A stretch of 6,125 nucleotides of DNA from CAZIPZ01 sp964541075 (lineage in GTDB: Bacteria > Acidobacteriota > Terriglobia > 20CM-2-55-15): NCBI GenBank assembly GCA_964541075.1, contig CAZIPZ010000216.1:1-6125 (forward strand), read 5' to 3'. The notes under the pieces are model-generated. The model searched no databases. It was given only the letters and a program-made list of their open reading frames with translations, and was not told where the DNA came from. This document shows positions 1-6,125 of this stretch, piece by piece. A program made the translations under genes and the position numbers. Each line of letters begins with the position of its first letter. The stretch's first letter is position 1.

Positions 1-587
1 GCCTGATTGAACGACTGAGCGCCCTGACATCCCCCGAAAATGAGAATTGTGTAGGGTTCGACATGCTGTTTGGGTGCAATCGACTTGAATTCCGCTCGAA
101 CGGGGTTCCCGGTGAGGACAGCGCGTTGGCCGAAATACGATCGTGTCCTGGCGTCGGACACCGCAGCAAGATTCACCCACCGGCCCAGCACTCGATTGGC
201 AAGGCCGGGAATGGCGTTTTGCTCCATGACGAGGCTCGGACGCCTTGCCAGAACTGCAGCGCCCATCACCGGAAATGACGCGTAGCCTCCAACACCAATC
301 ACGATGTCTGGTTGAAACTGCCGCAGGATGCTGTTCGCCGTGAAAAAGCCCTTTGCCATACCCAAAAGGCTTTTCAGACGACGCGACCAACTCACTCCTT
401 TTATCCCTCCGACGGGAAGAGTCCGAAGTGGAAATCCTTGTTGCGGAATAATTCTGGCCTCAATTCCCTGCTCCGCACCGACAAACAAAATTTCCGAAGA
501 CGGATAGCGCCTTCGGATTTCGTGGGCCACTGCGATGCCTGGAAAGAGATGCCCCCCGGTTCCGCCTCCTGCAATAATCACTTTCAT
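1..587 (-). CDS. murG: MurG, lipid II-forming GlcNAc transferase (5' part, truncated by window edge)
   Basis: Undecaprenyldiphospho-muramoylpentapeptide beta-N-acetylglucosaminyltransferase, a peripheral GT-B glycosyltransferase on the inner face of the cytoplasmic membrane. It transfers GlcNAc from UDP-GlcNAc to lipid I, giving lipid II. I translated this frame by hand. It runs open from ATG at 587 to the left edge (about 195 codons; family members are about 355-380 residues), so the C-terminal UDP-GlcNAc-binding domain is mostly missing. Visible motifs are the N-terminal glycine-rich loop GGGTGGH (residues 7-13, with the conserved His), GVGGYASFP (98-106), EQNAIPGLANR (122-132), GNPVR (160-164) and the start of the second domain, GGCQGAQSFN (185-194). 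The last motif normally reads GGSQGA; here Ser is Cys. Met121 stands where E. coli has His124. The start is fixed by MKVIIAGGGTGGH. An out-of-frame ATG four bases upstream and a possible in-frame TTG at 596 are less likely. No strong Shine-Dalgarno is visible. It follows ftsW after 36 bp in the same operon. Confidence 0.96.
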   Translation of the reverse strand, partial: MKVIIAGGGTGGHLFPGIAVAHEIRRRYPSSEILFVGAEQGIEARIIPQQGFPLRTLPVGGIKGVSWSRRLKSLLGMAKGFFTANSILRQFQPDIVIGVGGYASFPVMGAAVLARRPSLVMEQNAIPGLANRVLGRWVNLAAVSDARTRSYFGQRAVLTGNPVRAEFKSIAPKQHVEPYTILIFGGCQGAQSFNQ

Positions 588-623
588 GCATCCCAAATCA
601 GGACCAAATCCACAAAAACTTCT
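588..623 (-). other. ftsW-murG intergenic spacer (36 bp)
   Basis: This is the longest non-coding stretch in the window. Read on the minus strand it is AT-rich in its first half. It shows no hairpin followed by a T-run and no recognisable -35/-10 pair. Just before the murG ATG there is only a weak purine run (TTGGGATGC), so the ribosome site for murG is poor. The simplest reading is that transcription continues through it from ftsW into murG. Confidence 0.6.
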
Positions 624-1715
624 TCAACTCGACTGCTGCGAAACATTCAGCAGTATTCCCACCGAAGCAAGCATTACGACAAATGAACTGCCTCCATAAC
701 TGAGAAACGGCAATGGAATTCCCTTTGTGGGCAGCAGCCCCAAAACCACGCTCATATTGATGAACGCCTGCACGGTCACCATCATCGTGATTCCGAGGGC
801 GAGATAGAAACCAAACAAATCCGGAGCTCGCAGACACGTGCGCAGCCCCCTCCACATAAAGATGACAAACAGCAACAGGACGATGCACGTCCCAATCATT
901 CCCATTTCTTCACCAACGACCGCATAGATGAAGTCCGTATGCGCCTCGGGCAGATAGAACAGCTTCTGTTTGCTTTCCATGTAGCCCAGACCTAAAACGC
1001 CGCCGGTTCCAACCGAAATCAGTGACTGGATAATCTGATATCCGCGGCCAAGCGGATCCTGCCAGGGACTTAGAAAAGCGAGTATGCGGTCCCGTCGATA
1101 CCGGACTCGAAAGACCAGCAGATAAAGTGTGGGCGCAGCGAAGAGGATCGACATCGCAATCCAGCGCAGATCCAATCCGGCGACGAACAGCATGATGCCT
1201 GCGATGACAAGCAGCGTCACAGCCGTTCCCAAATCCGGCTGAACAACGATTAGTCCAGCCAGCACGGCGACGATGACTCCGATCGGCACGAGCGTAAAAG
1301 TCAGTTCATTAACCTTGTCCTTCCGCTTCTCTAGAAAATAGGCAAGAAACAGAATAAGAGCGAGCTTGGCAAGCTCCGAAGGCTGAATCGAAAAACCCGA
1401 AAGCTGAATCCAGCGGTGCGTGTTGGCTGCCGCAGCGAGAAAGAAAACGAGCACCAGCAGTGCGACCACGATTGCGAGCACTGAAAAGACGATCGCCGGA
1501 TGCCGATAGAAATGGTAGTCCACTTTCATGATGACGAACATGATGGCCAGGCCGAGCGTCGCGGCGACAAGTTGCTTCAATGAAAAATAGTTTGGATCGC
1601 CGAACCTTTCCTTGCCGATGATGGCGGACGAACTGAAGACCATCGCTATCCCAAATCCAACCAAAATAAGGGTGGCGAAGAAGAGAATGCGGTCGGGTTT
1701 TAGTTTTCTAGCCAT
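624..1715 (-). CDS. ftsW: FtsW, septal peptidoglycan glycosyltransferase (SEDS family)
   Basis: Polytopic membrane protein that polymerises lipid II into glycan strands at the division septum, working with its class B penicillin-binding protein partner (FtsI/PBP3). The 363-residue product has about ten hydrophobic segments, at roughly 10-30, 46-65, 73-96, 113-128, 140-158, 163-180, 185-203, 264-287, 300-326 and 345-359. SEDS landmarks seen are HRWIQL (100-105), QPSELAK (111-117), QPDLGT (159-164), LPEAHTDFI (255-263) and the family signature KGIPLPFLSYGGSS (331-344). Asp261 in the HTDFI motif corresponds to the catalytic Asp of RodA/FtsW. The LPEAHTDFI wording and the position between murD and murG favour FtsW over RodA or SpoVE. 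E. coli FtsW is 414 residues; this one lacks a long cytoplasmic N-terminus and ends about four residues after the last membrane helix. Its ATG overlaps the end of murD by 8 bp and is preceded by GAAGGGTGA. Confidence 0.97.
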   Translation of the reverse strand: MARKLKPDRILFFATLILVGFGIAMVFSSSAIIGKERFGDPNYFSLKQLVAATLGLAIMFVIMKVDYHFYRHPAIVFSVLAIVVALLVLVFFLAAAANTHRWIQLSGFSIQPSELAKLALILFLAYFLEKRKDKVNELTFTLVPIGVIVAVLAGLIVVQPDLGTAVTLLVIAGIMLFVAGLDLRWIAMSILFAAPTLYLLVFRVRYRRDRILAFLSPWQDPLGRGYQIIQSLISVGTGGVLGLGYMESKQKLFYLPEAHTDFIYAVVGEEMGMIGTCIVLLLFVIFMWRGLRTCLRAPDLFGFYLALGITMMVTVQAFINMSVVLGLLPTKGIPLPFLSYGGSSFVVMLASVGILLNVSQQSS

Positions 1716-3021
1716 TCACCCTTCGTTTCACAGCGTCTTTAAACATCCTTCCCCTGTGCTCATAATCGTCAAACATGTCGAAACTTGCGCACGCGGGAGA
1801 TAAAAGTAGAACATCCCCAGGGCGGCCAAGAGCGATGGCCTTTTCAACTGCTTCGTCCATGGAGCTGATTCGAGTCTTGGGAAAGAAGTCCCCTATGGCG
1901 TCGGAAATCTTGCCTGCCGCGGCGCCGATCAACAGAACGTGCTTGACGCGGCCGCTCATTGCAGCAACCAGTGGTGCATAGGATGCTCCTTTGTCTTTGC
2001 CACCGAGCACAATCATGAGATTTCCATCGAATGATGCGATGCCTTTGATTGCCGAATCCACGTTAGTCGCCTTTGAATCGTTGTAGAACTGAATGCCATT
2101 GATGTCCGCCACATACTCGATGCGGTGCTCGACTCCACGAAATCGCTTCACTGTTTCGGCGATCGTCCGCGGCGGAACTTTGTACAGACCGGCGACCACC
2201 ATCGCCGCCAGCACGTTCTCAACATTGTGAGAGCCGCGAAGCGGGATCTCATCAACACTCATGACCCGACTGCCGTTCATGAATAAATCTGAACCTCTTC
2301 TGTGTGCGCCTCGTTCGACCGGTTGCTTTTGACTAAAGCGAAATAGCTCGGACCGAATCTCCTTGGGCGGAGGATAGACCTGTGGGTCATCGCTGTTTAG
2401 AACAGCCGCATCGGAGGCGGTCTGGTTTTCGAAAAGCCGAAATTTCGATGAACGATACGCCTGAAAATCATCATACCGATCCAGATGATCGGGTGTGATG
2501 TTCAGCAAAACGCCGACGCGAGGCCGGAAGGTTTTGATTGCATCGAGTTGAAAACTGCTTACTTCAACAACACTGATGCCGCCCTCCGTTGACGTATCAA
2601 CCAGACTGGTCATCGCCACTCCGATATTCCCGCCAATCTGAACGGGTCTTTCCGTGGCTCTCATAAGCTCTCCGATCAGCGTCGTCGTCGTCGTTTTTCC
2701 ATTCGAACCCGTAATCGCCACGACATCGCCTTTGATGAAGCGGTGGGCGAGCTCGATCTCGCTAATGATTGGCACTCCCTTCTTGCGGGCGGCTTTTAGA
2801 GGCTGGATATCCATCGGGACGCCTGGACTCAGGATGATTTCCTCGGCATTCAGAAATTGCGACGCGGTATGCCCGCCTGTCTCGTAGGGTATTCCCATAG
2901 AATCAAGATCCGCCGTGGCCGAAGGCGTTCCGGAATCCGTCACGAACACTGAATGTCCCTGACTCTTGAGAAGCCGCGCCGCCGCTATTCCGCTTCGAGC
3001 CATTCCAACCACTAGAATCAT
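1708..3021 (-). CDS. murD: MurD, UDP-MurNAc-L-alanine:D-glutamate ligase
   Basis: Cytoplasmic ATP-dependent ligase that adds D-glutamate to UDP-MurNAc-L-Ala, the second amino acid of the stem peptide. From ATG at 3021 the product has 437 residues (E. coli MurD has 438). Domain order: N-terminal Rossmann-like UDP-binding domain starting MILVVGMARSG and including LSPGVP (about 64-69); central ATPase with P-loop GSNGKTT (105-111), EVSSFQLD (153-160), NITPDHLDRY (174-183) and YRSSKFRLFEN, whose Lys193 matches the carbamylated lysine of MurD; GSHNVEN (263-269); C-terminal domain with HRIE (299-302), NDSKATN (314-320), GGKDKG (340-345) and SPACASFD (408-415). An in-frame ATG at 3075 would add 18 residues lying wholly inside mraY and outside the family alignment. 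The start at 3021 instead overlaps the mraY stop as ATGA and begins right at the first beta strand, so it is preferred. The 3' end overlaps ftsW by 8 bp. Confidence 0.97.
   Translation of the reverse strand: MILVVGMARSGIAAARLLKSQGHSVFVTDSGTPSATADLDSMGIPYETGGHTASQFLNAEEIILSPGVPMDIQPLKAARKKGVPIISEIELAHRFIKGDVVAITGSNGKTTTTTLIGELMRATERPVQIGGNIGVAMTSLVDTSTEGGISVVEVSSFQLDAIKTFRPRVGVLLNITPDHLDRYDDFQAYRSSKFRLFENQTASDAAVLNSDDPQVYPPPKEIRSELFRFSQKQPVERGAHRRGSDLFMNGSRVMSVDEIPLRGSHNVENVLAAMVVAGLYKVPPRTIAETVKRFRGVEHRIEYVADINGIQFYNDSKATNVDSAIKGIASFDGNLMIVLGGKDKGASYAPLVAAMSGRVKHVLLIGAAAGKISDAIGDFFPKTRISSMDEAVEKAIALGRPGDVLLLSPACASFDMFDDYEHRGRMFKDAVKRRVNG
1716..1724 (-). promoter_or_regulatory. ribosome binding site of ftsW
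   Basis: On the minus strand GAAGGGTGA lies directly before the ftsW ATG. AAGGG or GGTGA can pair with the anti-Shine-Dalgarno of 16S rRNA. It sits inside the last codons of murD, and it is the clearest Shine-Dalgarno-like sequence at any gene start in the window. It supports 1715 as the ftsW start. Confidence 0.5.
3018..3021 (-). other. ATGA stop-start overlap of mraY and murD
   Basis: Read on the minus strand, the murD ATG (3021-3019) and the mraY TGA (3020-3018) share bases as ATGA. The sequence just upstream (GAAATTGAG) is only weakly Shine-Dalgarno-like. This arrangement is typical of termination-reinitiation coupling, in which ribosomes finishing mraY restart on murD. Coupling is inferred from the layout, not shown. 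Confidence 0.8.
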
Positions 3022-4166
3022 CTCAATTTCAAAGTGGACAGACTGAAAAGGGCGAAGATCAACGATGCAATCCAAAACCGTATGATGATCTTCGATTCCT
3101 TCCAGCCTTTGAGTTCAAAGTGATGGTGTAGAGGCGCCATCAAAAACACCCGCTTGCCGCGAAATTTGAATGAAACAACCTGGATCATTACCGAGAGCGC
3201 TTCCGCAACAAACACTCCGCCCACGAAAATTAAAAGGAGTTCTTGCTTGATAATCACCGCAACTGTACCGATCGCGCCGCCAAGAGCTAAAGAGCCCACA
3301 TCCCCCATAAACACTTCCGCCGGGTGTGCGTTGTACCAAAGGAAACCAAGGCTTGCCCCCACCATGGAACCGCAAAAGATGGTGACCTCGCCAACGCGCG
3401 GTATGTTCTGCAGATCAAGGTAATCCGATAAGACTGCATGGCCCGTGATGTAAGTGAGCGCCGTAAGGGCGGCTGACGCAATGAGTGTGCATCCGATGGC
3501 CAGTCCATCCAGCCCATCGGTAAGGTTGACAGCATTGGACGAACCGACGATGACGAGTGAGATGAAGACCAGAAATGGAATGTATCCAAGAAAAAACAAC
3601 GGTGTGGAAAAAAGCCGGTCAATGAGAAGATCCGGCGCGAAGAACTTAAAGAACGGAACCGTCAACGTCGTCGAATACAGATTGCGGTTCATCAAATAGA
3701 GCAGGAACACGCCGGCGCTTACAGCGATCAATATTTGAAGACCGATTTTTTCGCGGCCCGTCAGGCCAAGTGAGCGCTTCAAACGAATCTTTAGATAGTC
3801 GTCCGCGAATCCTACTCCACCGTAGGCAATCGTCGCAGCGATCAGAAGCCAGACGAACGGATTCCGCAGATTCGTCCAAAGCAGCGTCGGGACGACAATC
3901 GACACGACGATCAAGATTCCACCCATGGTGGGCGTTCCCGCCTTCACCTGATGCGATTTCGGACCCTCTTCGCGAATCTGTTGTCCAATTTGAAATTCGC
4001 GCAAGCGCGCAATAAGCCATGGTCCGAGAAACAGGCTGATCAAAAGGGCGGTGATGCTCGCATAAGCAGTTCGGAACGTTATGTACTGAAACACATTCAG
4101 GGCGCGCAACGGCGACCAGTAAGGATTCAACGGATATAAAAACTCGTACAACAGGTGATAAAGCAT
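3018..4166 (-). CDS. mraY: MraY, phospho-MurNAc-pentapeptide translocase (lipid I synthase)
   Basis: Integral membrane enzyme that transfers phospho-MurNAc-pentapeptide from the UDP precursor to undecaprenyl phosphate, making lipid I and releasing UMP. The product has 382 residues and about ten hydrophobic helices. Key motifs are GPKSHQVKAGTPTMGG (68-83), ADDYLK (121-126, the paired Asp residues of the active site), NAVNLTDGLDGLAIG (211-225), GDVGSLALGG (288-297, with the Mg-binding Asp289) and PLHHHFELKG (345-354, the His triad). All catalytic positions known from E. coli (D115, D116, D267, H324-H326) have counterparts. It is about 22 residues longer than E. coli MraY (360). Part of that is a longer segment between VPFFK (170-174) and NAVNL. 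The ATG at 4166 lies 21 bp after the murF stop with only a weak purine run before it. The 3' end overlaps murD by 4 bp. Confidence 0.98.
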   Translation of the reverse strand: MLYHLLYEFLYPLNPYWSPLRALNVFQYITFRTAYASITALLISLFLGPWLIARLREFQIGQQIREEGPKSHQVKAGTPTMGGILIVVSIVVPTLLWTNLRNPFVWLLIAATIAYGGVGFADDYLKIRLKRSLGLTGREKIGLQILIAVSAGVFLLYLMNRNLYSTTLTVPFFKFFAPDLLIDRLFSTPLFFLGYIPFLVFISLVIVGSSNAVNLTDGLDGLAIGCTLIASAALTALTYITGHAVLSDYLDLQNIPRVGEVTIFCGSMVGASLGFLWYNAHPAEVFMGDVGSLALGGAIGTVAVIIKQELLLIFVGGVFVAEALSVMIQVVSFKFRGKRVFLMAPLHHHFELKGWKESKIIIRFWIASLIFALFSLSTLKLR

Positions 4167-4187
4167 TATTTCAATCTTCGAATCTTT

Positions 4188-5588
4188 TCATGGCTCCATA
4201 CTCGAAAACGAGGCTCTCAGAGTGTTGATGGCCCGTTCAAGTTTGACTCCGCGCGATCCCTTGAGCAGAACAACGTCGCCTTTTTTTATGGTGCGCGCCA
4301 AAAGTTCCCCTGCCTGGACGGAATCCGACGCGAATTGAAGCTTTGTACTATCCATTCCGCCTTCCCTGGCGCCTTCCAGAATTTCTCGAGCCTGGCCTTG
4401 CACGGCAATGATCTCTTCAATGCCAGCCTTTGCAGCTTCGCGCCCACAACCTCTATGCAGCGACGGCCCTTCCCCACCGAGCTCCAGCATCTCGCCGGCG
4501 ACAAGAATTTTTCGTTGATAGCCGTTCAAGCCCTTTAATAAACGAACCATTTCCGTGAGCGCCTTCGGATTCGAGTTATAGGTGTCGTCAATCAGGGCGA
4601 ATCCTTCTCGAAACTTGATGACTTCACCGCGCATTTTTTCAGGTCTCATCTCAGCGACTGCAGCACGGATCTGGTCCCACCCAACTTCGTGCGTCGCCCC
4701 CACGGCGATTGCCGCCAGAGCATTGGCCACGTTGTGCCGGCCGAGAAGAGGCAGGGTGAAATTGATATCTCTGCGGCCGTGGTGAACGGCAAAAGCCGTG
4801 CCGTCGAGACCGAGATCCTGCATCTGAGTGACCTTAAACGCTGAAGCCGATTGAACGCCATAGGTGATAATGCGGCCGTCGAACGTGCGCGCCATATTGC
4901 GCACGCGTGAATCGTCGTTGTTGAGGAAGGCGACCCGCGGGTCAACAAGACCTTCCAGGAGCTCTCTCTTGGCTTCGGCTATTTCATCCACGGATTTGAA
5001 GAATTCCAAATGCACCGGATTGACGTTCGTGATGACGCCCTCGTTGGGTTCGGCGATGCTCGCGAGCCGTCGAATTTCCCCTTTGGCGGACATTCCCATT
5101 TCCAGTACACCGATTGTCTGATACTGCTCCGCCTTCAAGAGGCATAATGGCATTCCAAATTCGTTGTTCAGGTTCCCTACGGAACGAAGAACCGTGTATT
5201 TTTTCCCTAAAACCGTTGCAATCATCTCCTTTGTCGTCGTCTTGCCTGCACTTCCGGTCACACCAACAATAGGCATTCCCCAGCGTCGTCTTACTTCACG
5301 CGCGAGCGTCTGAAGAGCTTCCCTCGATGACTTTACCCGGATGAGTGGAAAGCCGGGGCGAGCCAGGCGAAAATCCCCGGCGTCAACAACCGCAGCTGCA
5401 GCGTTCCTAGCGGCTGCCTTGTCGATGAAGTCGTGTCCGTCGAATCGCGGCCCTCTGATCGCAAAAAACAATTCGCCGGGATTGATCGTTCGCGTGTCGA
5501 TCGAATAGCCGGCGACCTTCACGTTCCCGGCGCCCTCAAGGGCTCCCTCAACAGCCCTGCTAATTTCGTCCAGCGACAAGTTCATCAA
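4188..5588 (-). CDS. murF: MurF, UDP-MurNAc-tripeptide:D-Ala-D-Ala ligase
   Basis: Cytoplasmic ATP-dependent ligase that adds D-alanyl-D-alanine to UDP-MurNAc-tripeptide, completing the pentapeptide. The product has 466 residues (E. coli MurF has 452). Domain order: N-terminal substrate-binding domain with the SIDTRTINPGELFFAIRG region (29-46) and FDGHDFI (49-55); central ATPase with P-loop GSAGKTTT (112-119), GNLNNEFGMP (138-147), EMGMSAKGEI (163-172), TNVNPVHLEFF (187-197) and the EAKRELLEGL segment whose Lys207 is the likely carbamylated lysine; LGRHNVANALAA (282-293); C-terminal domain with DDTYNSNPKAL (334-344), GEMLELGGEG (365-374) and LLKGSRGVKLE (441-451). The N-terminus has two adjacent ATGs (5588 and 5585), and either may be used. 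The start lies inside the end of murE (29-bp overlap) with no good Shine-Dalgarno, consistent with coupled translation. mraY follows after 21 bp. Confidence 0.97.
   Translation of the reverse strand: MMNLSLDEISRAVEGALEGAGNVKVAGYSIDTRTINPGELFFAIRGPRFDGHDFIDKAAARNAAAAVVDAGDFRLARPGFPLIRVKSSREALQTLAREVRRRWGMPIVGVTGSAGKTTTKEMIATVLGKKYTVLRSVGNLNNEFGMPLCLLKAEQYQTIGVLEMGMSAKGEIRRLASIAEPNEGVITNVNPVHLEFFKSVDEIAEAKRELLEGLVDPRVAFLNNDDSRVRNMARTFDGRIITYGVQSASAFKVTQMQDLGLDGTAFAVHHGRRDINFTLPLLGRHNVANALAAIAVGATHEVGWDQIRAAVAEMRPEKMRGEVIKFREGFALIDDTYNSNPKALTEMVRLLKGLNGYQRKILVAGEMLELGGEGPSLHRGCGREAAKAGIEEIIAVQGQAREILEGAREGGMDSTKLQFASDSVQAGELLARTIKKGDVVLLKGSRGVKLERAINTLRASFSSMEP
5560..5588 (-). other. murE-murF coding overlap (29 bp)
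   Basis: The murE reading frame ends at TAG (5562-5560), while murF begins at ATG 5588 (or 5585) in another frame, so the last nine or so codons of murE are also the first codons of murF. Both frames are well supported: the murE C-terminus aligns to the family end, and the murF N-terminus (MNLSLDEISRAVEG) fits the MurF start. The overlap suggests that murF translation depends on murE. Confidence 0.8.
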
Positions 5589-6125
5589 GCAGCTCGCGGG
5601 TTACAGCCCTGTCGTCAAATGGAAATGACTTCTTTCCAATCGTTTGATAACTCTCGTGCCCTTTGCCGGCAATCACCAGCGTGTCTCCCGCGACGCATGC
5701 GTGCAACGCAGTCCGAATGGCATCACGGCGATCTGGCACGATGTCGTAGTTGATGCCGCGCACGGCGCCGGCGTCTTTCAGGCCGCGCTCGATTTCATGA
5801 ATGATTTCAAGTGGATCTTCGCTGCGCGGGTTGTCAGATGTCACGATAGCGTAATCGGTGCGCCTCGCCGCCGCCGCTCCCATCAACGGACGCTTTGTCT
5901 TATCGCGGTCGCCGCCGCAACCGAAGACGACCATAAGCTTTCCTGAAGTGATTCCACGCGCAGACGTCAGCACTTTATCGAGTGCGTCATCGGTGTGAGC
6001 ATAATCGACGATCACACGAAAACGCTGTCCGCGATTGATCAGCTCAAATCGGCCCGGCACGTTCCGAAGGTCCTGAATGCCCTGCTCAATCGCGCTGGCG
6101 GAAACTTCAAGTGAAATGGCGGCGC
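5560..6125 (-). CDS. murE: MurE, UDP-MurNAc-dipeptide:meso-diaminopimelate ligase (3' part, truncated by window edge)
   Basis: Cytoplasmic ATP-dependent ligase that adds the third residue of the stem peptide to UDP-MurNAc-L-Ala-D-Glu. Only the C-terminal 187 codons are in the window (E. coli MurE has 495 residues). The frame stays open through the right edge; the codons before 6060 read ...SAIEQGIQDLRN. A GTG at 6060 (the Val of VPGRFE) is an internal codon, not a start. Visible motifs are VPGRFE, VDYAHTDDAL (the family usually has HTPDAL), VFGCGGDRDKTKRP (the conserved GCGGDRD...KRP block), TSDNPRSEDP and GKGHESYQ. The DNPR motif marks enzymes that use meso-diaminopimelate; lysine-adding enzymes carry a different sequence there. 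The substrate is therefore inferred to be meso-DAP, as in Gram-negative peptidoglycan. The N-terminal UMP-binding domain and the P-loop lie outside the window. The 3' end overlaps murF by 29 bp. Confidence 0.96.
   Translation of the reverse strand, partial: AAISLEVSASAIEQGIQDLRNVPGRFELINRGQRFRVIVDYAHTDDALDKVLTSARGITSGKLMVVFGCGGDRDKTKRPLMGAAAARRTDYAIVTSDNPRSEDPLEIIHEIERGLKDAGAVRGINYDIVPDRRDAIRTALHACVAGDTLVIAGKGHESYQTIGKKSFPFDDRAVTRELLDELVAGRN

Noticed and set aside
312..686. A 124-codon open frame on the plus strand across the murG start and the ftsW end
   Set aside because: It lies antisense to two strongly supported genes. Its translation is low-complexity and basic with no family features, and it has no ribosome site worth noting.
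3022..3075. N-terminal extension of murD by 18 residues from the ATG at 3075
   Set aside because: The added residues are out-of-frame readings of the mraY C-terminus and do not match MurD N-termini. The ATGA start at 3021 gives the family length.
3646..4020. A second minus-strand frame of 124 codons inside mraY
   Set aside because: It is fully contained in mraY in another frame, and the protein is rich in Arg, Asp and Ser with no recognisable domain. It is a shadow of the mraY coding sequence.
4171..4191. A six-codon open frame (MKRFED) overlapping the murF stop as ATGA, before mraY
   Set aside because: It could be a reinitiation leader peptide, but it is too short to judge, has no clear ribosome site and could easily arise by chance in a 21-bp gap.
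4281..4287. A run of seven A on the minus strand in murF, in phase as A_AAA_AAA, a possible -1 frameshift site
   Set aside because: A -1 shift would hit a stop after about 14 codons and lose the conserved KGSRG motif, and the in-frame reading gives a complete MurF. No stimulatory hairpin was apparent. It is most likely just two Lys codons.
5561..6060. A GTG at 6060 as the start of a separate 166-residue protein
   Set aside because: The frame continues open upstream to the window edge and the Val is part of the conserved VPGRFE of MurE, so this is the truncated 3' part of murE rather than a short gene.
1..6125. A novel system, mobile element, CRISPR array, tRNA or terminator
   Set aside because: The whole window is accounted for by six standard dcw-cluster genes with at most 36 bp between them. 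No repeats, inverted termini or RNA-like structures stood out on either strand.

Overview
The window is a single, fully minus-strand stretch of a bacterial division and cell wall (dcw) cluster. In transcription order (right to left on the given strand) it holds the 3' part of murE, complete murF, mraY, murD and ftsW, and the 5' part of murG. This is the canonical gene order of the cluster. All six genes are intact where visible, with every diagnostic motif in frame. No mobile element, RNA gene, CRISPR array, terminator or repeat could be supported.

Layout: murE (C-terminal ~187 codons, cut by the right edge) overlaps murF by 29 bp. A 21-bp gap separates murF from mraY. mraY overlaps murD by 4 bp (ATGA). 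murD overlaps ftsW by 8 bp. A 36-bp gap separates ftsW from murG, which is cut by the left edge after ~195 codons. There is no non-coding stretch over 36 bp, so the genes are almost certainly one polycistronic unit with several translationally coupled junctions. Its promoter must lie beyond the right edge.

Pathway: MurE adds the third stem-peptide residue (meso-diaminopimelate, judging from its DNPR motif). MurF adds D-Ala-D-Ala and MurD adds D-Glu earlier in the same route. MraY loads the finished phospho-MurNAc-pentapeptide onto undecaprenyl phosphate to give lipid I. MurG adds GlcNAc to give lipid II. FtsW polymerises lipid II into septal glycan. The window therefore spans precursor synthesis from the cytoplasm to the division septum.

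Organism: a bacterium with meso-DAP peptidoglycan and moderate GC. The wording of several motifs (MurF 'DDTYNSNP' and 'NVNPVHLEFF', FtsW 'LPTKGIPLPFLSYGGSS') reminds me of Acidobacteriota or related uncultured lineages. That is an impression from memory, not a search result, and is held at low confidence. I found no undescribed system here. The observations offered are residue-level variants and gene-junction architecture in an otherwise ordinary housekeeping region.
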